The notes beneath the pieces are model-generated. The model was not told the DNA's origin. It was given only the letters and a program-made list of their open reading frames with translations, and did not search any database. A DNA stretch of 6,675 nucleotides. It comes from Candidatus Bathyarchaeota archaeon (GTDB taxonomy: Archaea; Thermoproteota; Bathyarchaeia; TCS64). A program made the translations under genes and the position numbers. Each line of letters starts with the position of its first letter. Positions within the stretch are counted from its first letter, which is position 1. Of this stretch, positions 1-5,461 are shown piece by piece. Where the stretch lies: NCBI GenBank assembly GCA_013619005.1, contig JABXKY010000139.1:1-6675 (forward strand), written 5' to 3'.

Positions 1-635
1 CTCAGAACGCTGAGTCTGTGATCAACGAGAAGGCGGATATTGGTTATGGTTGGGGTGCGAGGGGCGTAACATTCGGTAAACTCATGAGCATGTACTACCT
101 GTTCGGCTCCGTTTTCCATGAGAAAGGGTACGCCATCGGGGCTAAGATGATGGAGGAAACAGACAAGTTACCCGAGCTTCTTCCAGCTATGATCCCAAGA
201 GCAAGGGAGGTCGCTAGGAAACAGGGTCTCGAGTTAAAGGACCATGACAAGATATTCGTCCTTGGAGGAGGAATCAACTGGGGGCTCACCTACCAGTTCG
301 CCCTCTGTACCCTGATGGAGATGTGCTGGGTTCACGGTATTTCCGTCAACTACAGCGAGTTCAGGCACGGTGCCCTTGAACTGTTCACCGAGGGGGCTGC
401 AGCGATATTCCTGAGGGGTAAATCGGATCAGAGGAGGATCGAGGATAGTATTCTCGAGTTCTCAAAGGAGAACGGCGTCAAGAGTGTTGTTTATGACTCC
501 CAGGGGCTTGATGTTGATAACTTGCTGACTCCTTTCACCTTATTCATGGAGGTGGAGTGGCTTAGTTTCTATCTTAGCTTGGCCAAGAACCGGCGTATGG
601 GCTCGTGGCGTTTCTACGACAAGGTGAAGTTCTAG
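1..635 (+). CDS. frlB: FrlB-like SIS-domain sugar-amine-6-phosphate deglycase, 5' partial
   Basis: This is the C-terminal part (about 210 residues, reading frame from base 3) of a sugar isomerase (SIS) protein. It resembles fructoselysine-6-phosphate deglycase FrlB, which splits a phosphorylated Amadori product into glucose 6-phosphate and the amine. The frame stays open to the window edge, and the bacterial family is about 340 residues, so the GTG at 18 is an internal codon and not the start. The second SIS domain begins near base 250. Its motif LMEMCWVHG is followed by SEFRHGALEL. The Glu at 318-320 and the His at 366-368 are 16 residues apart, the same spacing as the catalytic Glu/His pair of GlmS and FraB. 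The tail, with a MEVEWLSFYLSL motif and an aromatic end, also matches FrlB as I recall it. The convergent neighbour is an FrlD-like kinase, which supports the assignment. The exact amine (lysine, asparagine or another) cannot be read from the sequence. Confidence 0.85.
   Translation, partial: QNAESVINEKADIGYGWGARGVTFGKLMSMYYLFGSVFHEKGYAIGAKMMEETDKLPELLPAMIPRAREVARKQGLELKDHDKIFVLGGGINWGLTYQFALCTLMEMCWVHGISVNYSEFRHGALELFTEGAAAIFLRGKSDQRRIEDSILEFSKENGVKSVVYDSQGLDVDNLLTPFTLFMEVEWLSFYLSLAKNRRMGSWRFYDKVKF
632..635. other. Shared CTAG: overlapping stop codons of convergent genes
   Basis: The palindrome CTAG provides TAG for the plus-strand deglycase (633-635) and TAG for the minus-strand kinase (632-634). 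There is no spacer, so any terminator for either gene must lie inside the other gene's coding sequence. Seen directly in the sequence. Confidence 0.9.
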
Positions 636-1444
636 GGGTCTCCGCCCCATCCGCCCAGTCTTTTACATATCTCCCGTGCAGCTATGTGTCCTTTTTTGAT
701 TGATTCCTGTAATGTGTCTCCCTTTAGGTATGAGACAAGGAATCCTGCTATGTAACTGTCTCCTGCTCCGAGGGTGTCAACCACCTCAACAGGCATGGCT
801 TCTCCTCTGTAGATGTTCTCGCCGTCGTATACCATGGACCCGTGTTGCCCCATAGTCATGACGACTATTCCGGGGGTTTTCTCCTTGAGTTCCCTCAGGG
901 CTTTTTCGGGGGATTCTCCTTTTTCTATTAGGTGGCTTCCGCTGAAGAATGATAGGTCCAAGTAGGGCATTATCTCGGTCCTTGGGTCATTCAGTTGTCC
1001 ACTAAAGTCGCAGCTTATGATCGCGTTTGTGTTTTCCTTGAGTTTCTGGACGTGTTCTCTTCCGAAACCCCACACGGTGAAGTGTATAAGGTCGTAGGTT
1101 TGGGGTTTAGGTATTTTTTCGTATGGGAGTACCGTGTTTTCTTGGACGCCCTCGATGTAGTCATCGAAAACCCTGTCTCCGTCACGGATGAGAATCTTTG
1201 TCACCGCCGTGATGCCGTCTTTAACCATTACGTTACGGGTTTCCATGTTTTGTTCCTTGATCTGCTCCAACATGTACCTGCCGTTGTCGTCGGTTCCCAC
1301 TATCCCAACATAATCTACGTCAATGTCCGAGTATCTTGATACATACACGGCGAAATTCAATGCGTTACCGCCCGGGTACTTCTTGCCCAGCTCTACGTAG
1401 TCGTCTATGCAGTTGTCACCTACACTCAGTACCCTCAAAATCAT
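632..1444 (-). CDS. frlD: PfkB-family sugar kinase, FrlD-like (fructoselysine 6-kinase type)
   Basis: This is a complete 270-residue ribokinase/PfkB-family kinase, close to the family's usual length of about 260-320. It would phosphorylate the sugar part of an Amadori product at C6 using ATP, making the substrate of the FrlB-like enzyme. The N-terminus SVGDNCIDDY (7-16) and the PGGN motif (24-27) match FrlD. The stretch DRVFDDYIEGV (90-100) also matches the FrlD substrate lid as I recall it. The PfkB signature DTLGAGD lies at 223-229, with Asp229 the expected catalytic base. The ATG at 1444 is chosen because it gives the FrlD-like N-terminus and lies about 34 bases after a TATA-like box. GAGGG abuts the ATG, too close to be a normal ribosome binding site. 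The gene runs toward frlB, and the two stop codons share CTAG at 632-635. Other Amadori substrates are possible. Confidence 0.85.
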   Translation of the reverse strand: MILRVLSVGDNCIDDYVELGKKYPGGNALNFAVYVSRYSDIDVDYVGIVGTDDNGRYMLEQIKEQNMETRNVMVKDGITAVTKILIRDGDRVFDDYIEGVQENTVLPYEKIPKPQTYDLIHFTVWGFGREHVQKLKENTNAIISCDFSGQLNDPRTEIMPYLDLSFFSGSHLIEKGESPEKALRELKEKTPGIVVMTMGQHGSMVYDGENIYRGEAMPVEVVDTLGAGDSYIAGFLVSYLKGDTLQESIKKGHIAAREICKRLGGWGGDP

Positions 1445-1452
1445 CCCTCAAG

Positions 1453-1459
1453 TTTATCA
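1453..1459 (+). promoter_or_regulatory. Possible TATA-like box for the first nitroreductase
   Basis: TTTATCA is centred about 35 bases before the chosen ATG at 1491. It lies between the kinase start codon and the kinase TATA box, so the two divergent promoters would interleave within 46 bases. It is a weak match and is inferred from spacing. Confidence 0.35.
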
Positions 1460-1474
1460 AATGACTCTACCTCG

Positions 1475-1482
1475 GCTATATA
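1475..1482 (-). promoter_or_regulatory. TATA-like box for the FrlD-like kinase
   Basis: CTATATAG is centred about 34 bases upstream of the kinase ATG on the minus strand. An archaeal start site about 25 bases downstream of the box would leave a leader of roughly 8-10 bases. The box is palindromic, but it lies only about 12 bases from the divergent nitroreductase ATG and so is too close to serve that gene. Confidence 0.5.
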
Positions 1483-1490
1483 GATTCGTT

Positions 1491-2039
1491 ATGGAGCTTA
1501 TTGATGCCATAAAGGGAAGGCGGAGTATCCGTGAGTACAAACCGGACCCCGTTCCCCGGGAAATGATTAAGGATATTCTTGAGGCGGGCAACTGGGCGCC
1601 CAGCGCCAAGAACGGCCACCAGTGGAGGTTCACCGTCCTCACCGGGGACTCTAAGAACAGGTACAACGAGATGTTCAGGGACACACTGAACATGTTCATC
1701 CAAAAGCAGGGGAGAGACGAGGCAGGCAGCGCCCCCTGGACCCTTGAGGTCATGCAGGAGGCGCCCGTGGTGATCATCGTCTGGAACACCAACGATAACG
1801 GATGGATCTCAGAGGAGCAAAGCGTAGCGGCTGCTATCCAGAACATATGTCTGAGAGCCCACGATCTTGGTCTGGGCAGCCTCTGGATAGGGGACGTGTT
1901 CTACGCCTACCCGGAGACGAGGGCGTACTTCGGCAAGGAATGGAAGCTGTCCGGGGCGATAACGCTGGGATACGCCGCATCAGAGGGCAAGGTCCCCAAG
2001 AAGAAGTCCCTTGACGAGGTCGCCGAGTTCCTCGAATGA
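1491..2039 (+). CDS. FMN-dependent nitroreductase-family oxidoreductase (intact copy)
   Basis: This 182-residue protein has the size and motifs of the nitroreductase superfamily: cytoplasmic flavoenzymes, usually dimers with FMN, using NAD(P)H. The FMN phosphate-binding motif is RRSIREY (10-16). The second FMN motif is APSAKNGHQWRF (36-47). The core GLGSLWIG (127-134) and a C-terminal ITLGYAASEGKVPKKK (157-172) are also typical. The reading frame extends upstream to an ATG at 1407, inside the kinase gene, and there is another ATG at 1461. I prefer 1491 because MELIDAI is the usual family N-terminus and because this start clears the divergent kinase. No ribosome binding site is visible. A similar nitroreductase follows 38 bases later. 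The family covers nitro, quinone and enone reduction and some dehalogenation, so the natural substrate cannot be named. Confidence 0.88.
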   Translation: MELIDAIKGRRSIREYKPDPVPREMIKDILEAGNWAPSAKNGHQWRFTVLTGDSKNRYNEMFRDTLNMFIQKQGRDEAGSAPWTLEVMQEAPVVIIVWNTNDNGWISEEQSVAAAIQNICLRAHDLGLGSLWIGDVFYAYPETRAYFGKEWKLSGAITLGYAASEGKVPKKKSLDEVAEFLE

Positions 2040-2040
2040 C

Positions 2041-2047
2041 CTATATC
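2041..2047 (+). promoter_or_regulatory. TATA-like box for the second nitroreductase
   Basis: CTATATC starts 2 bases after the stop codon of the first nitroreductase and is centred about 34 bases before the ATG at 2078. This would give the second copy its own short-leader transcript. Confidence 0.45.
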
Positions 2048-2057
2048 CGACCGCCTG

Positions 2058-2071
2058 TCCCTTTTTTGGGA
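2058..2071 (+). terminator. T6 tract in a TCCC/GGGA inverted repeat
   Basis: TCCC-TTTTTT-GGGA lies 19 bases after the stop codon of the first nitroreductase. Archaeal RNA polymerase commonly terminates at T-runs, so this could end that transcript just before the second gene begins. The 4-bp stem alone is weak support. Confidence 0.35.
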
Positions 2072-2077
2072 TAATCA

Positions 2078-2631
2078 ATGGAGCTAGACAAGGCTATATT
2101 GGAGAGGCGCAGCTGCCGCAGCTATGACAAGAAAGCGGTAACCGAGATGCAGCTCAGGGAGATTCTGGAGTACGGCATCTGGTCCCCCAGCGGCACAAAC
2201 AGCCAGCCGTGGAGGTTCGACGTCCTCATGGGAGATGCGAAGGACGAGTTCATAGCCGTCATGCGTGAGAACATCGAGAAAAAGAAGGCGGACTTTACTG
2301 AGCAGCAGATCAATATCTTCGAGTGGAGCGCATTGAGCCTGGACAAGGGCTCAGCCATCTATGTTGTCTGGGACAAGAACAAGACATGGGCTAGCCCCCA
2401 GAGCATCGGGGCCTGCATACAAACCATGATGTTGAAGGCCCAGGGCATGGGGCTTGGCACACTCTGGGTCGCGGCGTCCGTGTTGCGGCAGATGAGTACA
2501 AGAGGATGTACGGGAGAGATGACTTGGACCTCATCGCGGCAGTCGGTGTCGGGTACCCATCGGCCAAGATGGCCGGTAAGAAGGGGCCGCCGAGGCTCCC
2601 GGTGGACGAGGTAGCGGAGTTCCGCTCCTAG
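2078..2631 (+). pseudogene. Nitroreductase-family paralogue with a frameshift near the 3' end
   Basis: The first 135 codons are a good nitroreductase: RRSCRSY (10-16), SPSGTNSQPWRF (36-47) and GLGTLWVAASV (125-135). After about base 2482 the original frame turns into an arginine/serine-rich string ending at a TAG at 2612-2614. The frame one base back continues as family-like sequence: ADEYKRMYGRDDLDLIAAVG, then VGYPSAKMAG, ending PVDEVAEFRS at the TAG at 2629-2631. Restoring one base near 2480-2488 gives about 184 residues, matching the 182 of the upstream copy, with its similar DEVAEF end. About half of the first 50 residues are identical between the two copies, so they are tandem paralogues. 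I see no slippery heptamer. The break may be a real, probably recent mutation, because the downstream part is undegraded, or a sequencing error. The product from the unrepaired frame would be 178 residues with a wrong C-terminus. Confidence 0.8.
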
Positions 2632-2952
2632 TTTCAGCCATCAGGGCTTCAGAGCGTTGATGATTCCGTCAATAACGCGTACGGAAGTCGTCCTTACTGA
2701 GCTGTGTTTGTGCACCGCAAAACCGGTAACCATACCGCTTTTTGTACTTTTTTTGGACACAATCAGGGTTGTTCTGGGGCTGGTTTTGGTGAAAGACGGT
2801 TGTTTTCGCCTTCTCCCCTCATATTTTGTAAACACCACTTTTGTTCAAAACCATCTCGAGGTAATGTTTCATGTCAGCCATACTGGAAGTATGATTATGT
2901 AATATCACGACGAGACCATGTGGATAAGGAAGTGATTAAAAAACGCGTCTTT
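2632..2952. other. Gene-poor intergenic stretch
   Basis: About 320 bases without a convincing gene. It holds a small hairpin followed by two T-runs (2724-2754) and a symmetric A6/T5 element at the far end. A basic 65-codon frame starting with GTG at 2838 on the minus strand (ending 2641) is open, but it has no recognised domain and no clear promoter. I treat it as uncertain and do not annotate it. Confidence 0.5.
2724..2754 (+). terminator. Hairpin followed by T5 and T7 runs
   Basis: CGGTA (2724-2728) and TACCG (2733-2737) form a 5-bp stem with loop ACCA. TTTTT follows at 2739-2743 and TTTTTTT at 2748-2754. This is the first strong T-run after the frameshifted nitroreductase and would leave a 3' untranslated tail of about 110 bases. 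Function is inferred from shape only. Confidence 0.45.
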
Positions 2953-2954
2953 TT
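2938..2954. terminator. Symmetric A6-ACGCGT-type T5 element, likely terminator of the 110-residue gene
   Basis: AAAAAA (2938-2943), then CGCGTC, then TTTTT (2950-2954). On the minus strand this gives a T6 run about 10 bases after the TAA of the small gene, a normal archaeal terminator position. The A/T arms and central CGCG make it nearly palindromic, so it could also stop plus-strand transcripts. Confidence 0.45.
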
Positions 2955-3285
2955 AGATTACGAACTTGTGGGAGTCTTCTTCCTCTCTCTGTTTGCCCAG
3001 GCCCTTCTGTAGGCCGCTGTCTGTGATCTCCTGGTCGTACTGGACGAACCTTGACACCATGTCTATGAGCTGGTCGCTCATCTCTAAGAGTTCCTCCTGT
3101 GTGAACTGGCTCATTATCTCCGGGCTGTTGACCCACTGCATCCAGCCTCCTAGGCTCTGGCTGAGGGCCCCGAAGCTGAACCTCATGCCCTTGACCAGGT
3201 CGAGCCTGTCCAGGTCCCTCTGGTTTTTCAGTTGTTCAAGCTGTTCTAGTGTTTTCTGCAGTCTGTCGTTCCAGCTTACGTTCAT
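2953..3285 (-). CDS. Small helical protein, possibly archaeal DUF2153 family
   Basis: This is a complete 110-residue soluble protein with no signal peptide or membrane segment. It appears almost wholly helical. A charged Leu/Gln-rich helix (about 5-30) is followed by a Trp-containing segment SLGGWMQWVNSPEIM (44-58). A helix FTQEELLEMSDQLIDMV (61-77) comes next, then FVQYDQEIT (80-88) and a charged tail. From memory the order of motifs (LVKGMRF, GGWMQWV, SPEIMSQF, EYD-like QYDQEIT) resembles DUF2153, a family of unknown function found in archaea. I could not check this. The ATG at 3285 has no ribosome binding site but lies about 33 bases after a TATA-like sequence. The gene is divergent from tRNA-Ser and ends at a T-run. 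No function can be assigned. Confidence 0.72.
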   Translation of the reverse strand: MNVSWNDRLQKTLEQLEQLKNQRDLDRLDLVKGMRFSFGALSQSLGGWMQWVNSPEIMSQFTQEELLEMSDQLIDMVSRFVQYDQEITDSGLQKGLGKQREEEDSHKFVI

Positions 3286-3314
3286 TTTCAGTCTCGGTAT
3301 CTAGGATTTGGCTT

Positions 3315-3321
3315 GTAATAA
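3315..3321 (-). promoter_or_regulatory. Possible TATA-like box for the 110-residue gene
   Basis: TTATTAC on the minus strand is centred about 33 bases before the ATG at 3285, which predicts a leader of only a few bases. It is a moderate match. Confidence 0.35.
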
Positions 3322-3342
3322 GATGTGTGGGTCATGTCATCA

Positions 3343-3349
3343 TTTAAAT
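3343..3349 (+). promoter_or_regulatory. TATA-like box of tRNA-Ser
   Basis: TTTAAAT, part of a palindromic ATTTAAAT, is centred about 31 bases before the first base of the mature tRNA. That is the usual spacing for an archaeal promoter with a short 5' leader. Confidence 0.55.
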
Positions 3350-3376
3350 TGGGGGTAGAGGGGATATTGTCTGGTT

Positions 3377-3464
3377 GCCGGGGTCGCTTAGCCTGGTATA
3401 GCGCCAGCCTGGAAAGCTGGTGTCCGTTTCGGACTCAAGGGTTCGAATCCCTTTCCCGGCGCCA
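3377..3464 (+). tRNA. tRNA-Ser (anticodon GGA), CCA encoded
   Basis: A full type II cloverleaf can be drawn. The acceptor stem GCCGGGG (3377-3383) pairs with TCCCGGC (3454-3460) with one G-T pair, followed by discriminator G3461 and an encoded CCA (3462-3464). The anticodon stem is CCAGC/GCTGG with loop CTGGAAA, giving anticodon GGA at 3411-3413, which reads UCC and UCU. The long variable arm has a GTCC/GGAC stem (3422-3425/3431-3434), as expected for serine. The T arm is AAGGG-TTCGAAT-CCCTT (3437-3453). I see no intron. The G discriminator is usual for archaeal serine tRNAs. Confidence 0.97.
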
Positions 3465-3468
3465 CCTG

Positions 3469-3474
3469 TTTTAA
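3469..3474 (+). promoter_or_regulatory. TATA-like box for the LarA-like gene
   Basis: TTTTAA lies just after the tRNA CCA end and is centred about 25 bases before the ATG at 3497, so the mRNA is probably leaderless. The same T-run could help end the tRNA transcript. Confidence 0.4.
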
Positions 3475-3496
3475 GGCAAGATGATATGTTTCTAAC

Positions 3497-4726
3497 ATGA
3501 AGTCATTCAATGTTCCCGCGTGGGAGTTTTATGGGTGGAGCCCTGAATCTCTGAGTTTTCCAGACGGGTGGGTTGTTCATGAACAGAGGATGAACGGTCA
3601 CAGCGCCCCAAGGCTCTCCGAGTCAGAGATAACGGAGATACTGATGAACCCGGTGGGTACTGATCCATTGGAGGAACTAGCGAGAGGCAAGGAAAAATGC
3701 TGTATAATCTTTGATGATATGACGCGCCCAACAAGACAATCGCAGATGCTGCCTTCTGTGCTGGAGCAGCTGCATCGAGGAGGGCTCAGTGATGATCAGA
3801 TAGTCTTCATGATGGCTACCGGTGCTCACCACGGACGCCTGTTATTTGATTTCCAGAAAAAACTGGGCAAGGATATCCCTGAACGCTTCAACGTGTTCAA
3901 CCACAACTGCTACGAGAACCTAGTAGACCTGGGTAAGACGTGCAACGGAACCCCTGTTCACATAAACCAGGAGATCATGAGCTGCGACCTAAAGATCACG
4001 TTGGGCGCCATGATGCCCCATTTCGGGTACGGTTTTGGTGGGGGGAGCAAGATGCTGCTTCCAGGGGTAGCGGGGATAGATAGTATAACACATAATCACA
4101 GGATAATGGAGGGCACTGGGCCTGGGAAGGTTATGGAGAACATCAGGCGTCTTGACTCAGAGGAGGCGACGAGGATGGCTGGGTTGGATTTTGTGATTAA
4201 TGCTTTCCTTAACCATGAGAGCGATGTGGCCGGTCTTGTTTGCGGTGATGTGGTGGATGCCCACCGGGAGGGCGTCAAGTTTGCACGAAAGCATTACGCC
4301 ACGGAGCTGTACAGGGAGGCAGACATCGTCATAGGCAACGGGTACCCCATGGCTAACGAGGGCTACAAGGCGTACCATATACTCAGGGACAGCGTCCGTG
4401 AGGGCGGTGACATGGTCTTCCTGCTTTACACGCCTGAGGGGTGCAGGGTACACCACTACAATGGTCGCTTCGGCACGGACTTTGGGGGAAGAGGCTGGAC
4501 CAAGACCACGTACGTGAAGAAACCATGGAAGATGGACAGGGTGATCTGTGTCACGCCTCAATTAGCCAAGATGGATGAGTATTATTATGGAGAGGGGAGC
4601 CATTGGGTCAAATCATGGGAAAAAGCTTTGGAGATGCTGGTGGCTACTCATGGGGAGGACGCTACTGTGGCGCTTTACCCGACCGCGGCGATGCAGATTA
4701 GCAGGGAGAACTCCGCCAATCTGTGA
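3497..4726 (+). CDS. LarA-like nickel-pincer-nucleotide racemase/epimerase (DUF2088 type)
   Basis: This 409-residue cytoplasmic protein is close to the family's usual 420-430. LarA enzymes invert 2-hydroxy acids by hydride transfer to a nickel-pincer nucleotide bound covalently to a lysine. Visible motifs are DDMTRPTR (73-80), ATGAH (107-111), NH (135-136), MPHFGYGFGGGSKMLLPG (173-190) and NH (200-201). By alignment from memory, His111, His175, Lys185 and His201 correspond to His108, His174, Lys184 and His200 of the Lactobacillus plantarum enzyme, so the catalytic centre looks intact. The residue after His111 is His, where many members have Arg. No larB, larC or larE cofactor-maturation genes are in this window. 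The ATG at 3497 follows tRNA-Ser by 32 bases and a TATA-like box by about 25, so it is probably leaderless. The family includes lactate, malate and other hydroxy-acid racemases and sugar-acid epimerases, so the substrate is unknown. Confidence 0.85.
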   Translation: MKSFNVPAWEFYGWSPESLSFPDGWVVHEQRMNGHSAPRLSESEITEILMNPVGTDPLEELARGKEKCCIIFDDMTRPTRQSQMLPSVLEQLHRGGLSDDQIVFMMATGAHHGRLLFDFQKKLGKDIPERFNVFNHNCYENLVDLGKTCNGTPVHINQEIMSCDLKITLGAMMPHFGYGFGGGSKMLLPGVAGIDSITHNHRIMEGTGPGKVMENIRRLDSEEATRMAGLDFVINAFLNHESDVAGLVCGDVVDAHREGVKFARKHYATELYREADIVIGNGYPMANEGYKAYHILRDSVREGGDMVFLLYTPEGCRVHHYNGRFGTDFGGRGWTKTTYVKKPWKMDRVICVTPQLAKMDEYYYGEGSHWVKSWEKALEMLVATHGEDATVALYPTAAMQISRENSANL

Positions 4727-4741
4727 ATCCCCCTTGCTCCC

Positions 4742-4750
4742 ATATTTTAA
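4742..4750 (+). promoter_or_regulatory. TATA-like box for the metallo-beta-lactamase-fold gene
   Basis: ATATTTTAA is centred about 38 bases before the ATG at 4784 and starts 15 bases after the LarA-like stop codon. This supports separate transcription and a leader of about 10 bases. Confidence 0.45.
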
Positions 4751-4783
4751 GTAGTTTTGTTCGACTGTAATCTCGGTGTTTCA

Positions 4784-5419
4784 ATGGTAAAGATTCTCGA
4801 TAACGTGTACAGTATAGATCACTCTGAGGCGAAGAACCACAGCATGGAGTCATGGATACTGGACTGCAGTGAGGGAACAATTCTCATCGATGGGGGAATG
4901 ACGCCCCAGCACGTGGATAATATCGCGGCTGAACTCAAATCAATGGGTAAGAAATGGAGCGACATCAAGGCTATTCTAATCACCCACAAGCACGGCGATC
5001 ATATCAGGAACCTTCCCCAGCTGGTTGAGCTTACTGGCGCCCCTGTTCAAGCCCATGAATATGAGGCTCCGTTGATCAAGGAAACTGTTGGTGTTGAGGT
5101 TAAGGGACTGGCGGATCACACAGTGTTACCCTGGTGTGGGGGCATCGAGCTCATCCATGTGCCGGGTCATAGTGAGGGGAACAGCAGTTATTATCTGAAA
5201 AAGCATAGGGCGATGATCGCGGGTGATACCATCTTCGGTGACGAGGACGGCAACCTGATGCCGCCCCCTGAGAGGTACTGTTTGGACGTTGAGCAGGCGA
5301 CCCGGGAGATGAGGCGGCTTCTTGACTACGATTTTGATGTCTTCATATACACCCACGGCAAGGACATCATCGGCGGTGCCAAGGAGAAGGTAAAAGCCCT
5401 GGTTGAGGAGCACAGTTAA
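4784..5419 (+). CDS. Metallo-beta-lactamase-fold hydrolase (glyoxalase II-like)
   Basis: This 211-residue protein carries a full set of metal ligands for a dinuclear metallo-beta-lactamase fold. The THKHGDH motif gives His68, His70, Asp72 and His73. GHSEGN gives His129, AGDTIF gives Asp148 and YTHGKD gives His191. The N-terminus VKILDNVYSID and the ILIDGG strand are typical of the glyoxalase II/beta-lactamase-like branch of single-domain hydrolases. There is no signal peptide. A TTG at 4757 would add nine residues, but ATG 4784 matches the usual family start and sits well behind the TATA-like box. The substrate may be a thioester, a lactone or another ester and cannot be told from sequence. 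It lies between the LarA-like enzyme and the transporter, on the same strand but apparently with its own promoter. Confidence 0.88.
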   Translation: MVKILDNVYSIDHSEAKNHSMESWILDCSEGTILIDGGMTPQHVDNIAAELKSMGKKWSDIKAILITHKHGDHIRNLPQLVELTGAPVQAHEYEAPLIKETVGVEVKGLADHTVLPWCGGIELIHVPGHSEGNSSYYLKKHRAMIAGDTIFGDEDGNLMPPPERYCLDVEQATREMRRLLDYDFDVFIYTHGKDIIGGAKEKVKALVEEHS

Positions 5420-5428
5420 CAGCAAAGG

Positions 5429-5435
5429 AAATAAC
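5429..5435 (+). promoter_or_regulatory. Possible TATA-like box for the MFS gene
   Basis: AAATAAC is centred about 30 bases before the ATG at 5462. It is followed by a pyrimidine-rich tract (about 5443-5461) that could also end the upstream transcript. The match is weak. Confidence 0.3.
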
Positions 5436-5461
5436 TACTCACCACCCCTCTTCTTTTCTCT

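Noticed and set aside
18..20. GTG as the start of the FrlB-like gene
   Set aside because: The frame is open to the window edge and the protein lacks the first SIS domain, so this is an internal codon.
995..1339. Plus-strand 114-codon frame inside the kinase
   Set aside because: It is the antisense shadow of a well-supported PfkB gene.
1407..1490. Longer N-terminus for the first nitroreductase (starts at 1407 or 1461)
   Set aside because: The extra residues overlap the divergent kinase or its promoter and do not resemble the family; MELIDAI at 1491 is the normal start.
2470..2500. Programmed ribosomal frameshifting in the second nitroreductase
   Set aside because: No slippery heptamer or obvious downstream structure is visible; mutation or sequencing error is simpler.
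2641..2838. Basic 65-codon minus-strand frame
   Set aside because: It starts with GTG, has no recognised domain, no ribosome binding site and no clear TATA box. It could be real but is not supported.
2657..3012. Overlapping plus-strand frames of 81 and 102 codons
   Set aside because: They overlap the opposite-strand gene or the gap, look low in coding character and match no family I know.
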